The position numbers and the translations under genes are program-made. The notes beneath the pieces are model-generated. The model worked only from the letters and a program-made list of their open reading frames with translations. It was not told where the DNA came from and made no database searches. Of a DNA stretch of 34,644 nt, positions 7,514 to 15,833 are shown piece by piece. How positions within the stretch are numbered: the stretch's first letter is position 1; each line of letters begins with the position of its first letter. The DNA comes from CAYMBP01 sp964388745 (GTDB lineage: Bacteria > Babelota > Babeliae > Babelales > RVW-14), in the NCBI GenBank assembly GCA_964388745.1, contig CAYMBP010000017.1, positions 1 to 34,644 of the forward strand. The letters run 5' to 3'.

Positions 7514-8755
7514 TTACCACAAATTATTCATTATACTTTTGAGCTTTGTTGGTAGGGAAATTGATCCATCTGACTGTTGATTATTTTCCATAAGTGCAAC
7601 CATGAGGCGAGGTAGAGCAAGAGATGAACCATTGAGAGTGTGAACGAGTTGAGGTTTTGCTTCTGGGGCTGGTCGATACCGGATACCTGAACGTCGCGCT
7701 TGAAAGTCGGTACAGTTGCTACATGATGATACTTCATAATATTTACCTTGTCCTGCAAGCCATACTTCAATATCATAGGTTCGAGCTGAAGGGAATGAGC
7801 AATCTTGGCCAGCTAAAAGAGTAATCCTGTAGGGTAGCTCAAGGTCTTGCAGTAGTTGCTCTGCACAAGCAATCATACGGGCAAGCTCATTTTGTGACTC
7901 TTCGGGTCTAGTGAGCGCATAGAGCTCAACCTTTTCAAATTGATGAATGCGAATAAGGCCTCGCTCTTGTGAGCCGTAGCCGCCAGCCTCTCGTCTGAAG
8001 CAGCTTGTCCATGCAGTGTGTCGAACAGGTAATTGATCTGCAGATAAAATTTTATGAGCATATAAATTAGTTAAGCTGACTTCTGCTGTGGGGATTAAGC
8101 AGAGCTCATCATCATTAATACGATAGAAATCTCCTTCAAACTTTGGTAAGTTGCCAGCATTATACAGAGCCTGCTCACGAACAAGTACGGGGGGCATAAT
8201 TGGTGAAAAGCCGTGCTTCACATTGTTTTTAAGCATCATTTGTGTTAATGCATATAAAACCTTGGTTCCTTGCTCTTTGTATAGAACAAACTGACCACCA
8301 GACATTTCGCTTGCTGCATCAAGGTCAAACCAGTTATTGTTTGTATTAAGATCAAGGTGGTGTTTGACATCAAAAGTGAAAGTTGGTTGGTGACCATGTT
8401 CTTTAATAATGAGATTTTCTTCTTTGTTGCCAGACGGTAAATCTGCATCGGGAATATTGGGGCAATTAAGATAGAGTTTTTTAAATGCGACTTCAATCTC
8501 TTTAAGTTCAGTCTCTTTTTTTTTGAGTTTTTTGCCAAGATCAATAGCTTTTTCACGCATAGAAGAGTCAATTCCGCCTGCCCCTTTTTTCGCTAATTCA
8601 TTTTTTTCTTTGCGAATTTCTTCTACTGCTATTTGGCAGTTGCGCATTTTTTGATCTGCTGAAATAAGGCTATCGACATCAAAGGATGGCTCTTTTTTAT
8701 TGATATGTTCTTGTACAAATGCTGGATTGCTACGAAGCAGGGTAAGATCGATCAT
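7514..8755 (-). CDS. serS: Seryl-tRNA synthetase
   Basis: 413 residues, usual length about 420-430. Charges tRNA-Ser (and tRNA-Sec where present) with serine in the cytosol. The N-terminus MIDLTLLRSNPAFVQEHI and the following helical arm (about 30-105, with KKKETELKEIE) form the tRNA-binding coiled coil. Class II motif 2 is FRREAGGYGSQERGLIRIHQF-like, with the FRREAG and RIHQFEKVE blocks, and motif 3 is LNGSSLALPRLMVALMEN near the C-terminus. The start is fixed by the canonical MIDL opening. It has its own sigma70-like promoter upstream. DUF58 follows after 53 bp and may be read through. Confidence 0.97.
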   Translation of the reverse strand: MIDLTLLRSNPAFVQEHINKKEPSFDVDSLISADQKMRNCQIAVEEIRKEKNELAKKGAGGIDSSMREKAIDLGKKLKKKETELKEIEVAFKKLYLNCPNIPDADLPSGNKEENLIIKEHGHQPTFTFDVKHHLDLNTNNNWFDLDAASEMSGGQFVLYKEQGTKVLYALTQMMLKNNVKHGFSPIMPPVLVREQALYNAGNLPKFEGDFYRINDDELCLIPTAEVSLTNLYAHKILSADQLPVRHTAWTSCFRREAGGYGSQERGLIRIHQFEKVELYALTRPEESQNELARMIACAEQLLQDLELPYRITLLAGQDCSFPSARTYDIEVWLAGQGKYYEVSSCSNCTDFQARRSGIRYRPAPEAKPQLVHTLNGSSLALPRLMVALMENNQQSDGSISLPTKLKSIMNNLW

Positions 8756-8758
8756 TGT

Positions 8759-8772
8759 AAGAAGGCCTTCTT
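8759..8772. promoter_or_regulatory. Perfect 14-bp palindrome containing the serS ribosome binding site
   Basis: AAGAAGGCCTTCTT is its own reverse complement and ends 3 bp before the serS ATG. The left half AAGAAGG on the minus strand is the only Shine-Dalgarno candidate, and the right half CCTTCTT can pair with it or with another copy of the RNA. Confidence 0.5.
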
Positions 8773-8815
8773 GGTAAATGGGTATTATAAGATGCTTTGA
8801 TTATAGTATCTATTT

Positions 8816-8844
8816 ATTGTATGATGTTGCTTTAAAAATGACAA
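8816..8844 (-). promoter_or_regulatory. Sigma70-like promoter of serS
   Basis: On the minus strand TTGTCA (8844-8839, 5 of 6) and TACAAT (8821-8816, 5 of 6) are separated by exactly 17 bp. Transcription should start near 8809, giving a leader of about 55 nt before the serS ATG at 8755. Confidence 0.65.
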
Positions 8845-8916
8845 GAGCCCTTCTTTGGAGGTATAATTTTTATTTTTATGATTACCCTAAGATTGTTACT
8901 AAAAAATTATGCCCAT

Positions 8917-8936
8917 AGTATTTTTGCAAAAATACT
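8917..8936. repeat. 20-bp perfect palindrome
   Basis: AGTATTTTTG followed directly by its reverse complement CAAAAATACT. On the plus strand a CTTTTTT run follows, so it could serve as a plus-strand terminator or a protein-binding site; no plus-strand gene ends here. It lies between the terminator of the 308-aa gene and the serS promoter. Confidence 0.5.
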
Positions 8937-8954
8937 CTTTTTTGCGATAGCTGT

Positions 8955-8990
8955 AAAAAAGGGCTAACTCGTAGAAGTTAGCCCTTTTTT
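8955..8990 (-). terminator. Rho-independent terminator after the 308-aa gene
   Basis: A perfect 14-bp inverted repeat: AAAAAAGGGCTAAC, loop of 8, then GTTAGCCCTTTTTT. Because A and T runs flank the GGGCTAAC stem on both sides, it can work in either direction. It lies 37-72 bp beyond the stop of the 308-aa gene and insulates serS from it. Confidence 0.9.
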
Positions 8991-9026
8991 GTTGCACTGT
9001 TAAGAAACAGCTTTATGTCATTCTAG

Positions 9027-9953
9027 TTATAGTCTTGATCGGTTCATTTTTTTAGCAGAAGCAATAATTGATTCAAGTTCTTGTTTAATCAAAAGCTCTG
9101 CTTCTGCAACGGTAACGAATGAGCGTCCGTGTACAGACATTTTATTACGTAAGGTAGTGAAAATGTTTGAAGTTCTATCATGATAATTACTGATAATTTC
9201 TGCAGGAAGAGTATCAGGAGAAAGATTGCTTGCAACAAGGTGCTTGTGAATAAGCCCTGTTACTTTTTTTTCAAGATCTGACATATAAATTTTTTGAGAT
9301 TCTTCATAAGTGCTTGATGTTGAATAAGATGGGGTAGAATAGCTTGATGAGTTGTAATCTTTTACCTTGCGAACAAATGAGCGTAGCTCATCATCAATAA
9401 TTTTATCAAGCTCGTGATTCCTGATATATTCTTTTTTATCAGTACTCATAATTGATAATGCACGGCCTTTGATCATATCAGTATGTTCTCGATAGTTTGC
9501 CATATAATGTGTAGGGATATTAAATTCGCTTAGTCCTTGATTGTTCAAGTAAAAATGAATTTTATCATTAATGGTTGAAGAAAGATTATTTTTTATAATC
9601 AAAGAGTTAAGTGTTTTACAAAATGCTTCAAATTTATAGTGTACTGCTCGGTAAATGTTCTCTTGAGTAACACGCAAGGTTCCGTAGTGACTTCGTACAT
9701 AGTTGATTGCTTCATCAAGGTGTTGTTTAAATTCTGCTGAAAATTGCCATGGAAGCGAGTGTTGGGAAAATTGAGTGTTGTTACTTAAATAGCGTTCAGC
9801 GGTTTGTTTAGTCGTATTGTCAATATTAGTAACAAACTCTTGATCATATTCAGAGAAATGAAAATCGGGCATACAGCAAAAAGCTGAGATTGGATTGTGT
9901 GCAGATAAGAGAACGAAAAGAACAGCGATAGTAACTTTTTTATTATTTAACAT
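9027..9953 (-). CDS. Secreted helical protein with a repeated ~75-residue motif
   Basis: 308 residues, no recognised family. The signal peptide (1-24, cleavage near ISA|F) is followed by CC. Two copies of a helical motif are visible at about 127-201 and 226-304. They align through MANYREHT / ISNYHDRT and then YIRNHELDKIIDDELRSFV / FVTVAEAELLIKQELESII, each ending KDYN or KKMN. A partial earlier copy at about 80-117 contains RVTQENIYRAVHYKFEAF. The last two copies are joined by a low-complexity Ser/Tyr/Thr linker (201-218). The gene stands alone with its own promoter and a strong terminator. It is probably periplasmic or exported. Confidence 0.82.
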   Translation of the reverse strand: MLNNKKVTIAVLFVLLSAHNPISAFCCMPDFHFSEYDQEFVTNIDNTTKQTAERYLSNNTQFSQHSLPWQFSAEFKQHLDEAINYVRSHYGTLRVTQENIYRAVHYKFEAFCKTLNSLIIKNNLSSTINDKIHFYLNNQGLSEFNIPTHYMANYREHTDMIKGRALSIMSTDKKEYIRNHELDKIIDDELRSFVRKVKDYNSSSYSTPSYSTSSTYEESQKIYMSDLEKKVTGLIHKHLVASNLSPDTLPAEIISNYHDRTSNIFTTLRNKMSVHGRSFVTVAEAELLIKQELESIIASAKKMNRSRL

Positions 9954-10006
9954 TGTAACCCTATTTGTGGAGATGAAAAAATGAATAATTTTGTCACTTC
10001 AAATAT

Positions 10007-10012
10007 ATTATA
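10007..10012 (-). promoter_or_regulatory. -10 box for the 308-aa gene
   Basis: A perfect TATAAT on the minus strand lies 54 bp before the ATG at 9953. The region 17 bp further upstream (GATTCT) is a poor -35. This is one side of a 293-bp divergent intergenic region. Confidence 0.45.
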
Positions 10013-10167
10013 CTATTTTGGTCGCAAATAGAATCTAATTTTTTTTTCTATGTATTCATGCTGAGTTTTTTGATGTTATTTATCTAAATAAATGTAATTT
10101 GTTATGTTTATATTTTTTTAAAAAATTCTTGAGCTTTGTTCAGTTTAGACTGACATAAGAAAGTTAC

Positions 10168-10197
10168 TTGACTCTACTTTTATCAGGAGATTATAGT
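10168..10197 (+). promoter_or_regulatory. Sigma70-like promoter of the 1429-aa gene
   Basis: TTGACT (10168-10173) and TATAGT (10192-10197), each 5 of 6 to consensus, are separated by 18 bp. Transcription should begin near 10204, about 43 nt before the GTG start. A small inverted repeat (TCAGT, 4 nt, ACTGA) lies just upstream. Confidence 0.6.
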
Positions 10198-10246
10198 GAC
10201 AATGGTTTTGGAATGAATAATTTTGTATAGAAAAGGAGTGTGAATA

Positions 10247-13200
10247 GTGTTAGTACGTTTTTTGATAGTATCTTTCCTTTCTTTACATCTTTATTCTGAA
10301 AAGCTCTTTTCACAAATTGAACAGAGTAAGGCACATAATAAAAATTTTGAATGGTTTAACAAGCTTAGAGAGAGTCGAAAAAGGAAAAGTGAAGAAGCGC
10401 TTGAATCAGAGCGGCAAGCATCATTTAATGCACTAAAGGAAAGCAAGGTTTCTCACAAGAAATCTGCTGATAAGCAGAATAGGTTAATTTTATTAATTGA
10501 TGAAAGTCTTACTGATTTTAAAAAAACTACGCTTTATCCCATTTTAAGACAGGCTCTTTGGGAAAAATCTGCTCCAGTAATATGTTCTGCTTCATTTATG
10601 TATTCATTACTTGATAACTTAGGAGAAAAAGAAAAAGATATTTTTCATGAGTGGGATTGTTATTATATTCCAGAAAGTTTTCTTTTTTTATTGTTACATA
10701 AACAGGGATCTGTAGCGAATAATGAGTTGCCTCTCTTTAATCTTTCTATGTGTGAGAGAATAGAATTGAATCAAGCTACATCAAAAAAAGAAGATTTACT
10801 AAAGGTTATTGATCATAAAATTGGTATGCATATTGTCAATGAAGAGTTTCTATATCCATTTACCTTGTTTAAAGGTTTAAAGATAGTTCAAAATAAAAAA
10901 TCATTTAGTTCTAAGGCCTTGAGAAGGCTTTTGGTTCATCATATTTTGTATGAAGATACGAAGTTAGAAGATTTATTTGATCTAGCATTATTTTTCAAGG
11001 AGAGTGGGTTCTTGAGTAAAAATAGAGATCGTATCAATTTTACTATTCTTCAAGAAATTGAGAGACGTTATCGAAATCAAAAACATAGATTTGGTGGGTT
11101 TTTTGATCATTATCCAGCTTTAGTTTTAGATAGGATAAAAGCACAGCATTGGGATGCATTGAAAGAGTTTATTTATAACGAGGATGACAAAAATACTTTT
11201 AATGATTTAGTTTCGAGTTATATAGATAGGTTAGAGTTTTTGTCAGATAAAAATAATTTTTCACAGGCGAATGATTCTGAAGTAGAAATGATCAAAAAAT
11301 TTTCAGATAGATATAGCAATGCTAACGAAAGTGTATTGAGCGAAGATATAAAGACGCTGACTAGTCAATTTTTTGATAAAGTTAATAAAAATTTAAGCTC
11401 TATTCCTAAACAAGATTTAAAGGTTTTGAATAAGCCCGGGCAGTTTATTCAGCGTGAACCCTTTTATGATTATGTAGCCCGCCATCAAAGGCCTTTTAAT
11501 ATTTTATGGACTGGGCATGGTTCTATGAATGTTTTGAATAGTGAAATTAATTTATCTAAGAGTATTGTCTTGGGTGATAAGTTTACGACTGTTTCTATTG
11601 AGCGTATGATTTGTGGTACAGAAACAGAAACATTGCAAGAAGCATTGTCATTTTTTAATAAGCTTAATGTTTTTACCGTTACATTGATTTCTTGTTATTC
11701 TGGAGGTGCTAATAGAAACTATATTACTCCGGCATTTAATAGGTACATACAAGGGCGTTACAATTATACCATTGCAATGCTCTCGGGGTCTGATCGTGTT
11801 GTTATTGTATCATTAGATCCTGCCCGCACACAAATAAGTGATTATTTTTCTATAATTGATCAATCAAAGCAGAAAGTGCCTGATCCAAATTGGCTTCAAC
11901 GGGCCCTATCCTCTTTTGGAAAAGAAATTGTTTCAAATGTAGTTGGAAATATTCCTCAATATTTGCTGCCAGGTGCTAATGATTTTAAAATTCTTCTTCC
12001 TGTTCGCACCAGTCATAATGATGATTTTACTTCACTCTTTAATAAAAGCATTGGTGTTATTAATGATGTATATTTAAGGCAGCTTTCTTCTGATAAAAAT
12101 GAACAATCGCAATCTTTATCTCTGAAAAATAAATTTGAACAAAAAAAAATGTTGTTTATCTACCCTGAAATTATAGATCAGCCAATACAGATTACCCCAC
12201 AAATTGAGCAGTATACAGGTGTGAATTTTGAGTTTGCGGCTGCATTTGAAAAAGCAAAGCGGCTTGTTCCTTCTATGACAGATAATATTCCTTCTTTATG
12301 GATATGTCAGAATGATTTGAAACTTATACGCTGGACCAATAGTAAACTCATAGAAGAATTAAATCTTTTACCAATACCGCCATCTGGGGATAAGCTTAAT
12401 GACGCAAGTTATTTTTGTCGATTTCCTTACCTTATGTCGATGCATAATAAATCAGGGTTTCATGCTTTTAAGAAAATTAAGCTTAGCCCTCCTAAATCGT
12501 ATAAAAAGACTTTTATTGAAGTTAAAGATGAGCTACCTGAAAAAAAGTCAATTGTTGAAAAATCAGCTATGCTAGATTATGACCAAAATAAAGCAACATG
12601 GCGTAATGCTGGGTTTTTAAACTTTCTTTATTATGCTCTTTTATCTCCTTATAACAGGTTGTCAAAAAAGACATTTTTTATTAAAGAATTAGTAGCATAT
12701 GATGATTTGAGTCTTTATAGTGAGGTAAATAATATTGAAAATATTATGAAAATAATTATTAATCATCTGAACAAAATTCCTGATGATTTTTTCTATAAAG
12801 GACCTCATTTATTTAGTAATTTTATTGAGTTTGGTAGAGATTATAATCAACCGATTACCTTTCATGATGTACTTGTTGAAACTGAATCATTTTTTTCTGA
12901 AAATAATACCAATAATTTAAATAAGGTAACAGTTTTGTTCCGTTATGAGGTTTGGTGGAATAGTCCGCAAGGTGATGAGTACTGGTTATTAGAATTTGAT
13001 GAGCGTATGCGAAGTGAAGGTGATAAAAATGGTTTTTCATGGAAGTTTGAAAAAAAGAGCTTTTATCAGGTAAAAAATATATATAACAGGCTTTATGAGG
13101 AAAGCAAAAAGTCTGGGGCATATGACTGGACAGATTTTATTCAAGTTCCAGGGTATAGAGAAGATATTCCATTAACTTTTCAAATATTTGACTTGTATGA

Positions 13201-14536
13201 TGACGTTAAAAAAATGCGAGATGAAAAAGATACGCCTCAGTTTCGAACAAACTTGCTTAAACTAATGAAACAGTATCCAGACCTCATTAAAAAAGCTCAT
13301 GAGGAAAGTGGTAATTTACTTAAAAAAAAGAATGAACTGATAAAGGAAAAAGTACATGAGTATTGTAAGCAAGCAATGACAGAAAAGGAGGCCAAGATAT
13401 TACTTAATAAACTCTTTACAGAGAAGAAAAATCTTGATGATACTTTAAATAAGTCAGCAAAAGCCTTAGATGAGAAGTATCAAAAGTCTGCTTTACTTGC
13501 GAATTATTGGTTTAGGCTAGTGGGGACATACGGATACTCTGACTTAGTAAAAGAAGTATTGCCAGAGATTCCCCCTCTCCCAACGAGTGAAGAGGAAGAA
13601 GGCAATATTCTTATATTTGATATTTATTTGAAGAACCTTGATGACCTATTTCATGTACAAATTGATAAAGAGGCTTTAAAGGTTGTTCTCTCCAAGATTA
13701 CTGAAGATAAAAAAGCTGGTTTATTCATGGCAAAAAAAGTGGAAGATGAAAATGAGACAAAAAAGCGAGCGCTAGAAAAGATTGAGCATATTATTAAACA
13801 AAAAGATGAAAAAGTGAAAGCTAAAGTTAATGAGATTTTTTTCAAAGATAAGCATGAAAATCTTGCTAAAATTTTGGATTCTCATAATAAAAATAAGAAA
13901 AGTCTGATGAATGACTACGAAAATGAAAAAGAAAAGCTTGAAGGCAATGATATTATTGTAGTTCCTAGTAAGCATTGGTTTGAAATAATAAATACATATG
14001 GTTCTAGCAGGGATATAATAGAATTTTTTCCTGATAAGGATTTTACAGAGTACTCTAAGTACTTTAAGGCACTAGATGCTTTATATAATACTGATATTAT
14101 CATTGAAGCACTACAGACAGTCTCAGAAATGATAAAAAAGTCAGAAAATGAACATCAAAAAATGTTAAATGAGAAGACTCCTTTGAAAGCTGAATTAAAT
14201 GATTATTTTAATATGTTAGATAATGAGTCTCAAAAAATACTAAAAAAATATTCAACGATTATGAGTAACCTTAAAACAGAAGACAATCTTCGAGTATTAA
14301 CTCATCATTATGAAGAGTTAAAAAGTATTAATCCTGAAGATATTAAAAATTATTGGAGGAGTTTAAGCTCACGAAAGGAGATGGAGCTGCAGGGGTATAT
14401 CGCTAAAAAAATTATAGATAAAAATCCTAATTTTCTTACTAATTCACTGAGCACACTCAAAGAAAAATTAGCAAAACTTACAGAACAGCTTAATGGTCTT
14501 AAAAGACATTTAAAAGAATTAAAAAAGGCTTTGTAA
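10247..14536 (+). CDS. Giant exported protein with clan CD (caspase-like) cysteine peptidase signature
   Basis: 1429 residues. It starts at GTG with AAGGAG about 10 bp upstream; a hydrophobic N-terminus (1-17) looks like a signal peptide. Helical, charged sequence fills about 20-400. At 418-425 the strand ILWTGHGS places His424, and at 478-487 VTLISCYSGG places Cys483. Hydrophobic strand-HG and strand-SC motifs 59 residues apart are the hallmark of clan CD peptidases (caspase, clostripain, gingipain, separase, CHAT), and a further strand YTIAMLSGSDRVVIV follows. The C-terminal third (about 1000-1429) is helical and Lys/Glu-rich and contains a duplicated module of 156-residue period (WFRLVGTYG at 1088, WFEIINTYG at 1244). 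It could be an exported protease, self-processing effector or toxin. Family membership rests on motifs only; catalysis is untested. Confidence 0.75.
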   Translation: MLVRFLIVSFLSLHLYSEKLFSQIEQSKAHNKNFEWFNKLRESRKRKSEEALESERQASFNALKESKVSHKKSADKQNRLILLIDESLTDFKKTTLYPILRQALWEKSAPVICSASFMYSLLDNLGEKEKDIFHEWDCYYIPESFLFLLLHKQGSVANNELPLFNLSMCERIELNQATSKKEDLLKVIDHKIGMHIVNEEFLYPFTLFKGLKIVQNKKSFSSKALRRLLVHHILYEDTKLEDLFDLALFFKESGFLSKNRDRINFTILQEIERRYRNQKHRFGGFFDHYPALVLDRIKAQHWDALKEFIYNEDDKNTFNDLVSSYIDRLEFLSDKNNFSQANDSEVEMIKKFSDRYSNANESVLSEDIKTLTSQFFDKVNKNLSSIPKQDLKVLNKPGQFIQREPFYDYVARHQRPFNILWTGHGSMNVLNSEINLSKSIVLGDKFTTVSIERMICGTETETLQEALSFFNKLNVFTVTLISCYSGGANRNYITPAFNRYIQGRYNYTIAMLSGSDRVVIVSLDPARTQISDYFSIIDQSKQKVPDPNWLQRALSSFGKEIVSNVVGNIPQYLLPGANDFKILLPVRTSHNDDFTSLFNKSIGVINDVYLRQLSSDKNEQSQSLSLKNKFEQKKMLFIYPEIIDQPIQITPQIEQYTGVNFEFAAAFEKAKRLVPSMTDNIPSLWICQNDLKLIRWTNSKLIEELNLLPIPPSGDKLNDASYFCRFPYLMSMHNKSGFHAFKKIKLSPPKSYKKTFIEVKDELPEKKSIVEKSAMLDYDQNKATWRNAGFLNFLYYALLSPYNRLSKKTFFIKELVAYDDLSLYSEVNNIENIMKIIINHLNKIPDDFFYKGPHLFSNFIEFGRDYNQPITFHDVLVETESFFSENNTNNLNKVTVLFRYEVWWNSPQGDEYWLLEFDERMRSEGDKNGFSWKFEKKSFYQVKNIYNRLYEESKKSGAYDWTDFIQVPGYREDIPLTFQIFDLYDDVKKMRDEKDTPQFRTNLLKLMKQYPDLIKKAHEESGNLLKKKNELIKEKVHEYCKQAMTEKEAKILLNKLFTEKKNLDDTLNKSAKALDEKYQKSALLANYWFRLVGTYGYSDLVKEVLPEIPPLPTSEEEEGNILIFDIYLKNLDDLFHVQIDKEALKVVLSKITEDKKAGLFMAKKVEDENETKKRALEKIEHIIKQKDEKVKAKVNEIFFKDKHENLAKILDSHNKNKKSLMNDYENEKEKLEGNDIIVVPSKHWFEIINTYGSSRDIIEFFPDKDFTEYSKYFKALDALYNTDIIIEALQTVSEMIKKSENEHQKMLNEKTPLKAELNDYFNMLDNESQKILKKYSTIMSNLKTEDNLRVLTHHYEELKSINPEDIKNYWRSLSSRKEMELQGYIAKKIIDKNPNFLTNSLSTLKEKLAKLTEQLNGLKRHLKELKKAL

Positions 14537-14870
14537 ACAATTCATTCGTTTTTGTTATTTTTACGAGGAACCAGTCTGTATGATTTCTAAGGAAAAGCTG
14601 ATTTATAGTCTAAGCAGACTTAACTTGATCAAGTTAATCACGTTGAAATTCATATCCGCTGTGTGCCAATTTTTTATTAGGCGATGCTGCAACAACTGAA
14701 ATTTCGCTCGGAGGAAGTGAATGATAAGATCTAAGAATAGACTCTATTGTTTTACTTGAGAATAATGGTGATAGGTTCCAATATTGGTGCAATTTAGAGT
14801 GTTATTTGCTATAAACCAGATGCTTACAAACTTCAAAGAGACTAAGAGTAATAGTTTATGAGGAAGGTGA
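14537..14870. other. 334-bp intergenic region with an 18-bp palindrome and a 39-codon ORF
   Basis: Between two plus-strand genes. It holds the perfect palindrome TTAACTTGATCAAGTTAA (14620-14637), a possible operator or hairpin. A plus-strand ORF of 39 codons (14580-14699, MISKEKLIYSLSRLNL at the start, then a basic Cys-rich end) has a GAGGAA about 12 bp upstream but no other support. No convincing terminator or promoter was seen. Confidence 0.35.
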
Positions 14871-15830
14871 ATGATGGCATGTAAAATATGGCTATTTATT
14901 GTAATAATGTTAGTTTATGTATCTAGCGGCAGAGCTGTTGTTGAAGATGTGCTTAATGATCATCCAATATATTTTAAATTACAGCAGCTTGATACTTTTA
15001 TTAAAGAACTTGAAAAACCAAGTATTAATATTTTTTCTGAGTTAGATCTGAAAGAGTTTAAAACTAAACTTGCCACCTCTCTGGAAAATTATAAAAATAA
15101 AACAACGACTCTTACTCCTTTACAAAAGATGAAGCTTTGGTCAAATTTTGTGGTTATGAATTACTGGAAACAAGTAATGATGACTCTTCTTGCTGGAACA
15201 TTTTCTAGCGTATCATTTTTGCCGCTTGGGTTTATGACTATTACAGGGGGTCATATTTATTACTTGCTATCTGGGATGCTTTATATGGGAATGTTTGATC
15301 TTGGAGAAAAAATGCTTAAAAAAGAGCAGACAACAGCATTTTCAAAAACGAGTAAAAATTTTGTGCGTAATTTCACTACCGCGTTGTATGCTGGAGCATC
15401 TTTTCCTTTAACGTTGGGGAGTATGGGCCTTTTTTTAGTGGATTATGCAAAGAATCAAAAAATGGAAGATATTAAGGCTGGAGAGTCTTGGGGTGATATG
15501 CTTAAAGGACTTCTCGGTTCAGGATCTGAAATAAAAGATTTTTTTCTTATGAAAAAAGGCATCAGAGGTGAGAAAGGAAAGGTTGAAGAGGTGTACCAGA
15601 ATGTAATGAGTATGGGAATAGAAGATCCAGTTAAGATGACGCTTAAATTAATTCGTTATCATAAACAGAGTGATGATAGTGTTTCTGACGTTACCATTCC
15701 TATGAATATTCAGGGAAAAGAGTTTGATTTAAAAGATTCTCCTGGTGCAGCGGAGATCGCTTTGAAATATTTTCCAGCACTGGTTAATGCGCGTCGCGCA
15801 ATGAAGCAGTCTGCTATTTTTGCCCATTGA
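14871..15830 (+). CDS. Exported or inner-membrane protein of unknown function
   Basis: 319 residues, no recognised family. A signal peptide or first TM segment (about 4-22, ending SSGRA) is followed by a helical region with LQQLDTFIKELEKP. Strongly hydrophobic, Gly-rich stretches follow at about 103-145 (MMTLLAGTFSSVSFLPLGFM, then ITGGHIYYLLSGMLYMGMF) and 169-190 (ALYAGASFPLTLGSMGLFLV), suggesting two to four membrane passes. The C-terminal third is soluble and mixed alpha/beta. AGGAAGG precedes ATGATG, so residue 1 or 2 may be the true start. The stop lies 3 bp from the stop of the convergent 840-aa gene. Confidence 0.72.
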   Translation: MMACKIWLFIVIMLVYVSSGRAVVEDVLNDHPIYFKLQQLDTFIKELEKPSINIFSELDLKEFKTKLATSLENYKNKTTTLTPLQKMKLWSNFVVMNYWKQVMMTLLAGTFSSVSFLPLGFMTITGGHIYYLLSGMLYMGMFDLGEKMLKKEQTTAFSKTSKNFVRNFTTALYAGASFPLTLGSMGLFLVDYAKNQKMEDIKAGESWGDMLKGLLGSGSEIKDFFLMKKGIRGEKGKVEEVYQNVMSMGIEDPVKMTLKLIRYHKQSDDSVSDVTIPMNIQGKEFDLKDSPGAAEIALKYFPALVNARRAMKQSAIFAH

Positions 15831-15833
15831 TTC

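Noticed and set aside
8756..8955. T-box or serine-responsive leader before serS
   Set aside because: No T-box consensus or specifier stem; the leader from the predicted promoter is only about 55 nt.
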